Shown here: in pieces, positions 38,330 to 49,949 of the stretch
How positions within the stretch are numbered: position 1 is the stretch's first letter
Layout of the letters: every line of letters starts with the position of its first letter
Assembly: GCF_032884065.1 (NCBI RefSeq)
Contig: NC_088867.1
Location: 28,019,507 to 28,083,506, forward strand
Source of the DNA: Artemia franciscana
Taxonomy: Eukaryota; Arthropoda; Branchiopoda; Anostraca; Artemiidae
Reading direction: 5' to 3'
Length of the DNA: 64,000 bases
Made by a program: the position numbers and the translations under genes
The notes under the pieces: model-generated
The model's input: the letters and a program-made list of their open reading frames with translations, nothing else
Databases searched by the model: none
Told to the model about the DNA's origin: nothing

Positions 38330-41212
38330 TTTGAAGAATAAGAAAATTGGAACCTGGAACGTTATGAAGTTATAAAATAACTATCATATTGATATTTTGA
38401 CAGACGAATTGAGACGATTTTAACTGGATTTATTAGGAGTTACAGAAACTCATATCCCTGGGGTAGGAAGCTTGAAATTAGGTGATGTAGAACTTATTTA
38501 TTCAGTCAGGGAGAATGGGGTACATAGACTGTGAGTAGGGCTCATGATGAATAAGGAACCTGGTAGGTCTTATTTAGGCTGGGAAGATATTTATAGCTGA
38601 ATACTAACCGCTCATTGAATTACTAAAAAGTTCAGGGTATCAGTTATTTTAATATATGCCCCTGTAGAACCGACTAACGGAGATACTATTGACCCAGATG
38701 CATTTTACTTACAGTTACAGGAGCAAGTAGACAGGTTCCCGGGTGGAAACTTGGTATCTTTATTAGGAGATTTTAACGTCTTGGTAGGAATAGGGATAGA
38801 TGGTATTTTAGCCTAGGTAACTTTGGTGTTGGAAAATAAAACAGTAATGGCTGTAGACTGTTGCAATTTTATAGGTATAACCATCTAATTACGACCAATG
38901 CGTTATTTAGTCACAAAATGACCCGTAAGTTAGCATGGTATTGACATGATGATAAGACAACAGGCCTTATTGATTATGTTACTGTAAAACAAAGACTGGC
39001 AGGATCAATACAAGATAGTAAGGTATATAGGAGCGCTGTTATTGATGACAAAAGTAAAGATCATCATCTAGTAGTATCTAAGGCTAATTTAAAGCTTAAA
39101 TTTTGGAAGAGTAACAACCTTCTGGGAAGATATGACGTGGGTAGACTCCAGGATGAAAATTTGAGAGAAACTTTCGAGGTACAGTTGAACACTAAACTGG
39201 AGAGTTTAAAATTAGCCAATTTGGAAGATGGATGGAATTATTTTAGGAAAATATTTTGTGAAATTGCTGATGGTGTCTTAGGGAAGAAAGTTAGGAGTAT
39301 TAGTGAAAAAGTTTTATGTTTAATAGACAGGAGAAGGGGCTTGTATAAGAATTATCTGAGTTATAGATCATATGAAAGCAAAAGGAATGTAAAGAAAGAT
39401 GAGAAAACATTAAAATATGAACTAAGAAGGGGTGAAGTGCAGGCCATGGATAAAATTGCCAAGGATCTGGAACATACAGCTAGACGGCATAACAGTGAAA
39501 TATTGTACTGGTATGTTAATAAATCGAGTGGGATTAGTCATTTCGGACTAATCCCAGTTAAAGATGGGAACGGGCCACAATTAGCGATAAGGAAAGAGTT
39601 AAAGAAAGATGGGTAGAACTTTTTGAGATTGTGCTAAACTCAAAAGTTGCAGGAAAAGATATAGAGGAAAATGTTAAACTTAGAAATAGGTTAGAAAAAG
39701 TTAGAAGTAGGAAAATAGGTTGTAAAGAAAATGCAAAAGTGATACCTTGGACGTGAAGGAAGATTTGTTTTGTCAGGAAGAACTAGCGACAGCACTTAAA
39801 GGATTAAAAATAATAAGGCTCCAGGTGCTGATAGTGTGGTAAATGAGTTTCTTAAATTTGGTGGCTCTGAGGTTGGAAATAACTTATTGAAGATTATGAA
39901 TATGATTTTTGAAAAAGGGGAAGTACTTACCGAATTTAGGAAAACCTTAATTAAACCATTGTATAAGAAAGTTGATCATAGTGAGTGTGGTTACTATCGA
40001 GGCATTAGTCTGGTCTCTGTAGGTAGCAAATTACTTTATGATACTTTTTAGACTAAGAGATGCTGAAGACAAAGTTATTAGAGAAGAACAGTGCGGTTTT
40101 AGAATAAGTATAGGATGTATCGATCACATTTTTACTGTTAGGGTAATAGTTGAGAAGTGCCTGAGTTATCAAACACCTTTGGTCCTCAGTTTTATAGATT
40201 ATGAGCAAGCGTTCGATTATGTTGATATAAGAGCTTTAGTGAAGATCTCATCCTTGTATGGTATGTCAAACAAATACATTCAAGTGATTAGTGCAAGCGT
40301 ACTAATCATGTACGAGAATAACACTGCTGCGGTTAAAGTAGGAAATGAGAATAATCTCTTTACATGGATCATTTTGATGGATTTTGTCTTAAGGAACACA
40401 GGAAAGGCAACGGAAGATTTTAAAACACTACCAGGAGACTTAGAATATGCTGATGGGTTAAGCATCCTAGATGAAAGTGTGAGCAAAATGAATAAACTTT
40501 TAGCTGTTTTGCGAGCTCAGGGAGATAGAATAGGTTTAAAATTAATTTTAAGAAGACTAAACCACTGTGGCTAGGAATAAGTGAAGATGAAAAGATGAAG
40601 TTGAATTACGAAAAGATTGATCAGGTGGACAGCTTCATTTACCTCGGTAGTATTATTAGTAAAGACGGTGGGAACAGTGAAGATGTTACAAATAGAATAG
40701 CCAAGGCCCAGTGTGTTTTTCCACAGTTAAAAAAAAAGAAAATTTGGAAAATAGGAAGATATGTCTGCAAACCAAAATTAGAATTTTGGAAGCTACAGGG
40801 ATGACAGTGGTCAAACATGGCTAAGCCATGGGCGCTCCGAAAAGGGGATGAAGATTTGCTAGATGTTTTCTAGAGAAATTGCCTATGGATTGTTCTGGGT
40901 ACCCGGCTGACTGACCATATTTCAAACAGTAGGCTGTACGAAAAGTGTCGTTCAATGCCGCTTTCTAGGGCTATAATGAGAGAAAGGTTTAGATGGCTAG
41001 GGCGTTTTGCAGATGAAGGATGACAGATTTTTCTTTTTGACCAAACGTCTAGGGCTAAACATAAAACCAACCGTGGTTGTCCGTGGTTGGGGTGGGAGTT
41101 TGTAAAGAGGGAAGTTTCGAATAGATTGGGATGGAGGAGGAGCATGCGGAGCTGTGTTAGCCTCGACTGACATGGTTCTGCGGTGATTTGTTAGTAGTAC
41201 TAGTAGTACTGG
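38330..41212 (+). mobile_element. LINE-B, longest copy, decayed
   Basis: Endonuclease pieces come first: LDLLGVTETHIPGVGSLKLG near 38420, a LLGDFNVLVG line near 38760, and HHLVVSKANLKLK near 39065. A linker (39137-39616, YDVGRLQDENLRETFEVQLN) follows, then RT: NKAPGADSVVNEFLKFGG, YYRGISLVSVGSKLL, EEQCGF, LSFIDYEQAFDYVD and an EYADGLSILDES box near 40445. The VDSFIYLGSIISKDGG line is next, then the C-terminal part and a tail of gttagtagtactagtagtac. Several frameshifts and stops are present, and there is a deletion in RT between NNTAAVKVGNEN and IILMDFVLR. This family is commonly annotated as craniofacial-development-protein-2-like. Confidence 0.85.
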
Positions 41213-41225
41213 GTTTTATTTGCAT

Positions 41226-43350
41226 ATCTGAGGTGCAGTTTTATGGCACTTGGTATCTACCAAGTGACGTATAGCGATCGCAAATTCTGTCGGTTTGTCC
41301 CGGTTTTGCTACTGTAGGTACTTCCAGGTAATCTGGGACGGTGAAATTTGGCAGGCGTATTAGGAACCAGACCATATTAAATTACAAATTGTCGTTTCCC
41401 CGATTTAAGCATCTGGGGGGGGGGGGTCAAATCGGAAAAATTAGAAAAATTGAGGTATTTTTACTTACGAATGGGTGATCGGATCTTGATGAAATTTGAT
41501 GTTTGGGAGGATATCGTGTCTCAGAGCTCTTATTTTAAATCCCGACCGGATCTGGTGACATTGGGGGAGTTGGGGGGGAACCTAAAATCTTGGAAAACGC
41601 TTAGAGTGAAGGAATCGGGATGAAACTTGGTGGGAAAGATAATCACACGTCCTAGATACGCAATTGACATAATTGGAACGGATTCGCTCCCTTTGGGGGA
41701 GTTGGGGGGAGGAGGATTAATTCTGAGAAATTAGAAAAAATGAGGTATTTTTAACTTACGAAGGGGTGATCGGATCTTAAGGAAATTTCACATTTAGAAG
41801 GACCTCGTAACTCATATCTCTTATTTTAAATCCTGACCAGATCCAGTGGCATTGAGGGGGGGACCAGAAATCTTGAAAACGCTTAAAGCGGAGAGATCAG
41901 GATGAAACTTGGTGGGAAGAATAAGCACAAGTCCAAGATACGTGACTGACATAACCGGACCAGATCCACTCTCTTTGGTGGAGGTTGAGGTGAGAGTAAT
42001 TCGGAAAAATTAGAAAAAATGAGGTATTTGCAACTTACGAATGGGAAAGTAAAACAGTTCAAAATAGGGATGAAACCTTTTAATTGATAGTGAACGGATA
42101 TAAAATTATTTAACTGGATATTTCGAACACGTACAGTGTTCATCATCAGCAGTAAATGTTTTACTGCTGATGATGAACACTGTATATGTGTTCGAAATAT
42201 CCAGGTAAATAATTTTATATCTGTTCACTGTCAATTAAAAGGTTTCATCCCTATTTTGAACTGTTTTACTTTCGTCATGGAAAGGCAGTGTAGTCTTCGA
42301 AGTTATCTACGAATGGGTGATCAGATCTTAATGAAATTTGATATCTAAAAGGATCTTGTGCTTTAGAACTCTCATTTTAAATCCCGACTAGATATGGCGA
42401 CATTGGGGGGAGTTGGAGGGGGAAACCGGAATTCTTGGAAAACGTGAATACCGAGGTATTTTACGAATAGGTGATCGGATGTTAATGAAACTTGATATAT
42501 AGAAGAATCTCATGTCTCAGATGCTCCATTTTCAATTCGAATCAGATCCGGGGACATAGAAGGCTGGAGGGGGGGGGGAACCAGAAATCTTTGTAAACGC
42601 TTATGGGTTGAGAGATCGGGATGAAACTTAATGGGAGGAAAAATATAAGTTATAGATACGAGATTGACATAATTGGAAAGGATCTGTTCTCTTTGGGGGA
42701 GCTGGGGGTTGTTAACTTGGAAAAATGAGAAAAGTTGAGGCATTTTTAACTTAAGAACGGGTGGCCGAATCTTAATGAAATTTGATATTTAGAAGGAACC
42801 CATGTCTCAGAGCTCTTGTTTCAAATCCCGACCAGATTTGTTGACATTGGGGGGAGTTGGAGAGGAAAACCGGAAATCTTGGAAAACGCTTATAAATGTC
42901 ATAGATGCGTGATTGACATAACCGGACTCGATCCGCTCTCTTTGGGGGAGTTAGGGGCTGGGGTTTTTTACTTTGGCAAGTTTGGTGCTTCTGGACGTGC
43001 CAGGAACGATGAAAATTGGTAGGCGTGTCAGGGAGCTGCACACATTGACTTGATTAAGTCGTTTTCCCCGATTAGATCATCGTAGGGGCTGAAGGGAGAG
43101 GAAAAATTAGAAAATTGTGGTATTTTTAACTTACGAGTGGGTGATCGGATCTTAATGAGTTTTGATATTTCAAATGACCTCGTGACTCAGAGCTCTTATT
43201 TTAAATCCAGACAGGTATTAAGCCTCTGATTTTCCTTTTAATGTAATCTGTTGATTCTTAGAATTTCGCTAGAGCTCATACCAATATGAGCTCTTGGCTC
43301 TTCCGACCTCATCACAAGTTTCATATGAGCTCTTAGCTCTTGTTACATGT
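41226..43350 (+). repeat. Large ~290-bp-unit repeat family, copy 4 (complete, interrupted)
   Basis: This is a complete forward copy beginning ttttatggcacttggtatct (41242-41261) and ending tcatatgagctcttagctc (43321-43339). It is interrupted at 42046-42307 by a foldback element flanked by a 10-bp duplication. The units match those of copies 3 and 5. Confidence 0.8.
42046..42307. mobile_element. 262-bp foldback element with 10-bp TSD
   Basis: The left half (aaagtaaaacagttcaaaat onward) and the right half (ending attttgaactgttttacttt) are near-perfect inverse copies of about 110 bases that meet near 42163. About 30 further bases follow on the right. Both sides carry tacgaatggg (42036-42045, 42308-42317), the target duplication inside large-repeat copy 4. 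Each arm holds ctgctgatgatgaacac...gtgttcgaaatatcc, wording that resembles terminal regions of Penelope-like elements and the core of a hammerhead ribozyme. Structure is read directly; class is tentative. Confidence 0.8.
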
Positions 43351-43851
43351 GTACAATTTCTTATCCTCTCCATCCGCAAAATATGCCCATTTTTTATTTA
43401 TATGCCCATAACTCAGAATACTGCTTCGAATGAACCAAGCACAGATCATCTTCTTCTTCCTCAGATTTTGATTCTTTCTTTGGTTTTTATCTTATTGATA
43501 TTAGTTTCTTTTTGTTTTATAGGTGACAATCATTTCTTCAATCTTGTCTTTCACACATATGGACTTTTTATTTGATTTTCAGCCTTTAATAGTCTCTTTC
43601 CTTTTTGCTTCGATTCTTTCTCTAATCTTTCCTTAACAGGCATACTCATTAAAATTGCTCTCCTCAGAGGCTGTTTTCTTTCACACCTATGGTTTTTTTG
43701 CCAGCTTGGGAAACAAGCGAATGTATACTGTACTCACAATTCCTGTTATAGTTTCAGCCCCTATGAGGTTGGCTGGAGGGCCTGTTTTGAAGTTAATGGA
43801 CCAGGAGAAGAGGTGTGTGCATCAATGATCTTTCCAGTGATCTTAATTAAC

Positions 43852-45090
43852 CTATACTGGCCTGTCTGTGACAGAAGTCAGAAGAAAGTCAGCTTCTGTA
43901 AATATTTGGGGAAAATATGATACAAACTCAGATCCTTCAAATACCGAAATTATGTTCTTGGGCGTGATAGTGTTAGGAAGAACGGTTTTACATACTTTAG
44001 GAATAACGTAAGGTTGTAACAGTCTTGCTTGGTCTATTGCTACTATAACATCCAGGCATCTATTGCTGCAAAAAATAACTTTTTGAAATACCATAAGATA
44101 GATATGTCGAACGGTTGCAAGTGGTGTGAATTATGTGATGGGAACAACAATATGACAGTACCATTGTCCCTACAAAAGTCCAACATGTCAACTGAGAATT
44201 GAGAATCATGGTTGTCTAATAGTACCAGACATGAATTGTCTTTTGATGACTGGACATGGCTATGGAAATGTTTCGTGAACTTGTAATAATAATCACCTGT
44301 CTTCCACCTTGTTGAATATTGAGTACCAATAAAACAAAATGGGCTATTTGTAATAAAGTGCTCCTTAAAAAACCCGGGGAAATGTGAAAATCAATGGAAG
44401 GCTGTTTCTGATTGCGTTTACAGCCAACACCGTAGTGTCAGTCTGACCCCTCTCAGCTGATGTCGCTTTTCCAACTATGTGTACCCTTTCTCGGCTACAG
44501 TTTTATTGGGTTGTTGGACAGTCTGAACACCTGTCTCAATAACATTCCAAATGTCCCTAAACTTTTGTTGATCCCATTTTAATTTGTTGAAAAAAAATAT
44601 CAATATTTGACTTCTTGAAACTTGTGGCTCGGCGAAGGCTATTTGCAACATGTTCTGTAATGGATAGCTGATAGTGCCTCTTCATGATTGAATTGAACCA
44701 TTATCGTCTGGTGTATTGGTGGTTTATCTAAGCGTCGAGAACTGATACCCTTGAGTGGTTAGCCATGGCTAGTTCATACTCTAGTGCTTTAATGTTATAA
44801 GGCATCCAGACCATAATATGTCTTTGGTGAGTATATGACGTAGTGTCTAGGCTGTTCTTCCAGTTCATCACCTGACATTTGGCTTAGCACAACCTATTGT
44901 GAGTTTCTTGTCATCTGATTTAGCTTTATTTTAAATGAATCGAAAAAAGTAGTTTAGTCGATTTCGCAAGCTATAACTGTCTTCCTTAAAATCATTGTCT
45001 TTACTTTAACAGCTTCATATGCTTTTCCAAATGGCTGTATCAGTGTTTCGCCCCTATCCATCTTCCTCTTGTAGGTTTACACCATGATCA
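43852..45090 (-). pseudogene. Pogo/Tigger-like DDE transposase, decayed
   Basis: Minus-strand motifs appear in family order. Near 45070 is a KMDRGETL...AVKVKTM line like the N-terminal helix-turn-helix. Near 44540 is DIWNVIETGVQTVQ, the first catalytic-Asp region, where the usual DET reads IET. Around 44440 is TSAERGQTDTT. Near 44190 is DNHDSQFSVDMLDFCRDNGT, the second Asp. Then come HHLQPFD and KNIISVFEGSEF, and FTEADFLLTSVTDRP (43900-43860). Frameshifts and stops separate these. The protein would have cut and pasted a Tc1/mariner-superfamily element. Terminal repeats were not identified. Confidence 0.75.
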
Positions 45091-45992
45091 GAAATTGAAA
45101 ATATATAAATACCATAAAATTTAGGCTAGGGCTTGTTGATAAACTGTTTCAGTCTGCCCTCAACCTGTTGTATCAACTTGCCCGAGGTGATTGTTTAAAC
45201 TAACATACCTTCAAAACCAATAGTTTGCTAATCAACGCTAAATCAATTTGCTCACTGAATAAAGTGTGGTGGTAGTTGATGGGTTTCGTCAAAAAGTAAC
45301 ACCACTTTTCATTGAAACACAAATTGTCATAGGAAAATAAACTTCGTTTTTTTTTTCTTTTGTTTTTAGTAGTTTGAAAATTGATTTTATATCGGTAAGA
45401 AAAGGTCATCCAATTTGTATTTAAAATAAAGCCCCAAAGGAATATGTTTCATGAAAGTGTACCTATTTATTCAAATCCTCAGGGCATATAGAACTAAAAA
45501 TTAATTTCCTCCTTAAAAGCCTTTGAAGAAAACCTTTAATCAGAAAACAACTGGAAATTCGGCTAATTCTTAGTAAGGATCCTCTTAAAAAATTTACATG
45601 ATAGACATCCATTCGAAAGCTAAAACTGTTCTATTGGGTGGAATTTTTTTTTTGATAAACTTTTGGAAGCTTCGCTAACACAGGAATAATTACGGCAAAC
45701 ACATGCTGTACGCATTAACATAAAAATAAATGATCAAAAACTTTAAATACAGGAAATCAACATCTTCATTGATCTTGTCCAATTCCAAAATATGGGCTAT
45801 TCTGAAGACATGTCAATAAACTCCACCTTTAATTTTTCTTTTTTCGCCGTTAAAGCGCTTATTGACACTTAACCTTGCACCTTTGTATAGACCTCTCTCA
45901 ATCATCAAAAGAATTTTAGCCATTGAAGAGTAAATACTAGTTTCCTTTGTTCGTTGTTCCAAGTGAGGGTGTTCGTCAATCTCGACACCTGC

Positions 45993-46161
45993 AGGGTTGC
46001 TATCGGGTGACCCAAAAATCACTAGATTTTAGTGATCTTTGTTTGGTTTAGTGGTTTTCTTCAATAATCTTGTGATTTATGTGTAAATTTAGTGATTTTT
46101 TGTTTAGGTAATGTAAAAAAAAATCACTAGATATAGTGATAAATCACTAGGGGTGGCAACA
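45993..46161. mobile_element. Possible small hAT-type MITE
   Basis: The ends cagggttgctatc and (inverted) cagtgttgccacc are similar, and the interior has repeated atcactaga lines. No matching 8-base duplication was found, so this is weak. Confidence 0.3.
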
Positions 46162-46226
46162 CTGCTCATAGGTTAGTTTCTTGCCAGTAACTGAAAACGC
46201 ATCTTGATTTTGCCTTGGTTTTCTAG

Positions 46227-46313
46227 GTTGCCATTGCGACTTTATCTACAATTGGTCTTCTCATTGCTTATAACGTGCTTAAGCCCAAGAAGCAGAAGAC
46301 TGCATCTCAGTGA
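46227..46313 (+). CDS. ATP5MK: ATP synthase membrane subunit DAPIT, exon 2
   Basis: After the acceptor ttctag (46221-46226) this exon encodes residues 28-55: VAIATLSTIGLLIAYNVLKP, then a lysine-rich end (KKQKTASQ) and a stop at 46311-46313. The hydrophobic stretch is the single membrane helix of DAPIT, and the basic tail is a family hallmark. The phase-0 junction with exon 1 yields the conserved GRANVA line across the splice. An AATAAA signal lies 28 bases after the stop. This exon is too short to be found by open-frame length alone. Confidence 0.92.
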   Translation, partial: VAIATLSTIGLLIAYNVLKPKKQKTASQ

Positions 46314-46341
46314 AATTGTATTTCTGTTATATAGACCCTAA

Positions 46342-46347
46342 AATAAA
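46342..46347 (+). terminator. DAPIT polyadenylation signal AATAAA
   Basis: Canonical hexamer 28 bases after the stop codon, consistent with a very short 3' UTR. Confidence 0.75.
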
Positions 46348-47458
46348 TGAAATATAAATATGTTGCCTTGTTTCCATTCTCCTGAAATTCACGGTATTGT
46401 CTACCCTCTGCGATAGGCCACGTCAAAATTATAACAGAACGCAATTTCTTCCTTGGATGTAATTGGAGGCACTACATGGAAATGAGAGATGTAGGAAGAA
46501 AACGTCCAGGGATAATTTCTGATACTACTAAAGCTGTTTTCGCTAAGTGGATTATAGTCAATACTCTGTCTGGGTGCGCCACATTTGGGAAAAGTATTTA
46601 ATTTTATAAATGTCTTTTATAACCTTCATATTCATAACTTCATATCATTACATTTCAATGTAAATATTTTTAGATCATATTTCGAGGTTTGAGGCGGGGG
46701 ACCTGGACTAATCCTTCTCTCTTCCGCTGGTAACACCATTGCTCGCTCTATATAGTAACATTGCTTGTTGGAAATATCTAAACAAAATTCAATCCAAAAA
46801 CATTACTTTATGGAATAAGATTGTCTTTTACGTGGCATCCATAAAAATGTAGTTATACGATGACCATAATAAGTACCAAGCCTGTAGTCCCTTGATTATG
46901 AAAATTTAAAAAAAATCATTTCTTATATAAAATCATTTATAGAAAAAATTATTTTATTTATAGAATGTAGTTCAGTCTATAAATTTGTCTTGTGTATAGG
47001 AAGTGACGATAGCTTCCGATACTAAATAGTGGAGTATCGGATACCTAATGCTTCTTCTTCAAAACTTTGAGTGACAATTCTACGATTATACAACTCGGTG
47101 GTCCAGAATCAAAACACATACTGAGCCTTTTTCAACGTTAAGAATGAAATGCATATATTGATCAGTGAGTCTAACGGAGTGCTAAATATCCCTTTTGATT
47201 TTCCCGGCTCACAACTTAATGATTGGACGGTTTTCCAGTTTAGAACTCAATATTAGCGATAGCACGATTTATAGAGAATAGGAGTCCAAATCGAAACATT
47301 TTTTGCTACTGTCAAAACGATTCTACAGTCAAGTTTATTTATACTTATAAAAGAACGTTATTTAATTGCATTCTATATTTCCATTTATGTTGCAAATCAA
47401 CTCATGACTTGGCCTTTGGGAGAGTCTCTGGTAGAAGACAAGTAGTTTTATTATAATA
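46348..47458. other. No recognised gene
   Basis: Intergenic sequence between DAPIT and the Helitron; no exon or repeat seen. Confidence 0.45.
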
Positions 47459-47568
47459 CTAGCTGTTGGGGTGGCGCTTCGCGCCACCCCAACACCTAGT
47501 TGGTGGGGGCGCTTCGCGCCCCCCCCAAGCCCCCCCGCGCGCGTAAGTCGTTACGCGCCATAATAGTT

Positions 47569-47830
47569 ACGCGCCATTGTAGTTGTGTCCCTATGTCCCA
47601 CCTGTGAATATAGATAGATATATATATATATGGTTTTAACTACGTAAAACTTGCGAATATACAACATTCTTTGCTGTCCCATTGTCTTTGCATATAAATA
47701 GATTGTCAGGTTTACCGACTCTTGAACATGCAACATATAATGGTCCATGGGAAAACAATCTGTATTCAGATCTATACCTCATGATTCTAATGATTGCCCT
47801 TGAGCTTTGTTGATGGTGATTGCTAATCGA
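47569..47830 (-). pseudogene. Helitron Rep/helicase, C-terminal remnant
   Basis: The minus strand reads RLAITINKAQGQSLES, then a stop and a frameshift, then FSHGPLYVACSRVGKPDNLF and NGTAKNVVYSQVL followed by a stop. TINKAQGQ and LYVACSRV are the last motifs of the PIF1-like superfamily-1 helicase domain found in Helitron Rep/Hel proteins. Everything N-terminal, including the HUH nuclease, is absent. The remnant is broken. Confidence 0.85.
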
Positions 47831-47839
47831 CCATTCCCT

Positions 47840-49200
47840 GTCCCGGTGTCCCGGTCGTCATTTACATCCCCCTGTTTCCTCCGGTGTCCCCGTTGTAGTT
47901 GTGTCCCGGTCGTCATTTATATTCCCTGTGTCCCGGTCGTCATTTGTATCCCGGTGTCCCGGTCTGTATATACATTCGTTTTTTAGTTTTGTTTTTCTCC
48001 TTTATTTTTTTCCTTTTTTTTTCTTTTTTAGTTTATTTAGATTTTTAGATTTTTTAGTTTTTTTATTAGTTTTTAGTTTTTTTTTCTTTTTAGTTTTTTT
48101 GTAGTTTTTACCTTCTTTTTAGTTTTGTTAATTTTTTTTTTTACTTATGTCCTGGTCGTCATTTATACTCCCTATGTCCCGGTGCTTTGTTGATTGCTAA
48201 TCGAACATTCCTTTTGTCCTGGTCGCTTTCTCTTTGAGTGTCGTCATTTATTTTTTTCTTTTTTAGTTCTTTTAGTTTTTACCTTTTTTAGTTTTTTTTA
48301 GTTTTTTAGATGAAAATTTTTTTTAGTTTTTTCCTTTTTTTCTTTTTAGTTTTTTATTGGTTTTTACCTTTATGTTAGCTTATTTTTCAGTTTTTTCCTT
48401 TTTTTTATTAGTTTTTAGTTTTTTTGTAGTTTTTGCCTTTTTTTAGTTTTTTCAGTTTTTTTTTAGTTTTTTATTGGTTTTTACCTTTATTTTAGCTTAT
48501 TTTTCAGTTTTTTCCTTTTTTTAGTTTTTTTTAGTTTTTAGTTTTTTTAGTTTTTTACCTTTTTTTAGTTTTTTTAGTTTTTTTAGTTTTTTAGCTTTTT
48601 TATTTTTTTTTATTAGTTTTTAGTTTTTTTTGTAGTTTTTGCCTTTTTTTTAGTTTTTTTAGTTTTTTAGCTTTTTTATTAGTTTTTAGTTTTTTTTGTA
48701 GTTTTTGCCTTTTTTTAGTTTGACAACTTATTTTTATATATATAGATAGTTTTTTTTTTTTACTTATGTCCTGGTCGTCATTTATACTCCCTGTGTCCCG
48801 GTGCTTTGTTGATTGCTAATCGAACATTCCTTTTGTCCTGGTCGCTTTCTCTTTGAGTGTCGTCATTTATTAGTTTTTTCCTTTTTTTCTTTTTAGTTTT
48901 TTATTGGTTTTTACCTTTATTTTAGCTTATTTTTCAGTTTTTTCCTTTTTTTTAGTTTTTTTTTATTTTTTATTTTTTTTAGTTTTTTACCTTTTTTTAG
49001 TTTTTTTAGTTTTTTTAGTTTTTTAGCTTTTTTACTTTTTTTATTAGTTTTTAGTTTTTTTTTGTAGTTTTTGCCTTTTTTTAGTTTTTTCAGTTTTTTT
49101 TTTAGTTTTTTATTGGTTTTTACCTTTATAGTTTTTTTAGTTTTTTAGCTTTTTTATTTTTTTTATTAGTTTTTAGTTTTTTTTGTAGTTTTTGCCTTTT
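47840..49200. repeat. T-rich minisatellite inside the Helitron
   Basis: The stretch consists of ttttttagtttttt-type lines in complex arrays. They are interleaved with two or more copies of a ~90-base line (cctggtcgtcatttatactc, then gctttgttgattgctaatcg) at about 48149-48260 and 48770-48870. Low complexity makes exact units hard to set by eye. It has no coding potential. Confidence 0.8.
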
Positions 49201-49534
49201 TTTAGTTTTTTCAGTTTTGCCTTCACCTGATCCAGTTTTTTCAGGTGACGTCACCTGACACATCCACACATCCACAGACAGACAACTTATTTTTATATAG
49301 ATAGATAAAAGTTAATTACTTTTTAGTGAATGACGTAAACCCTGTCTTAATAAACATCATTTCATGCGTCTCTGGACTTCCGTAGCATAAAAATTCAGCA
49401 TTTTCTATGTAATTTAAGTTGCAGCGCCATGCTTATCTTTTGTTTTAGATTTTCAGAAAGGTATGTATTATTATTTTGAGCTTCAAATTAAGCAGGTCAC
49501 CCCCGAATGGGGTGGGAGGATGTTCTAATGAAAA

Positions 49535-49627
49535 ATTAGGTGAAATTGGAACTTCTTGGGAGGGTGTAAAGATGGAGGCGTTGGTTTGGCTTGGTGCTGC
49601 AGTGAGTTGTTAGCAGTAGTAGTAGTT
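49535..49627 (+). mobile_element. LINE-B, very short 3' fragment
   Basis: gaaattggaacttcttggga continues into gggtgtaaagatggaggcg and ends at ttgttagcagtagtagtag. This is the last ~90 bases of the LINE-B family with its GTA tail. Confidence 0.7.
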
Positions 49628-49949
49628 GATGGTCGTTTGGACAAACCCCAAAGGAGTCAATTTTATGTACGACGATTTGCGCGCGTATGACGACTATTGG
49701 GAACAAAAATGATTTTTATCCCCCGTGTGGGGATAAAAATAGCAAGAATATACTGGCGGTGGTATATCACGTTTTCAGACAGATCTTCATTAACGTAGGG
49801 CATTTGTTGTTCTTCAGATTAAAAATATCCGCATCCTTTGTCTGAGAAGGTAAGAGAGCCAGATCGTTAAGACGACTGGGTGGTAGTTGGCGGTTGGTGA
49901 CAAATTGATCCCCTTTGATACTTTAATCAGAGTACGACTCTGACTACTA

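Larger units (their letters stand above)
37548..46226 (+). other. DAPIT intron, 8.7 kb, packed with transposons
   Basis: The intron starts gtaagt and ends ttctag. It contains, in order, LINE-B (38330-41212), large-repeat copy 4 (41226-43350) with a foldback inserted in it, a pogo-like transposase (about 43852-45090) and a possible small hAT-type MITE near 45993-46161. The remaining stretches (37.6-38.3 kb, 43.4-43.8 kb, 45.1-45.9 kb) show nothing recognisable. It separates exons of 81 and 87 coding bases. Confidence 0.85.
47459..49305 (-). mobile_element. Helitron remnant with recognisable ends
   Basis: On the minus strand the element begins TCTATCTATATAAAAATAAG (from 49305) and ends in CTAG (47462-47459). 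The flanks are A on the 5' side and T on the 3' side, as Helitrons insert between A and T. Just before CTAG is a perfect 13-base-pair hairpin, gttggggtggcgc with loop gaa on that strand (47465-47493), and a second GC-rich hairpin follows inward. The interior holds the last part of the helicase domain and a long T-rich minisatellite. A second copy of the 5' terminal line lies at 48722-48748, so the left part may be nested or duplicated. Confidence 0.82.

Noticed and set aside
47820-48104. Open frame with SRCPGRHLHP and a Phe-rich end
   Set aside because: It is low-complexity translation of the Helitron minisatellite.
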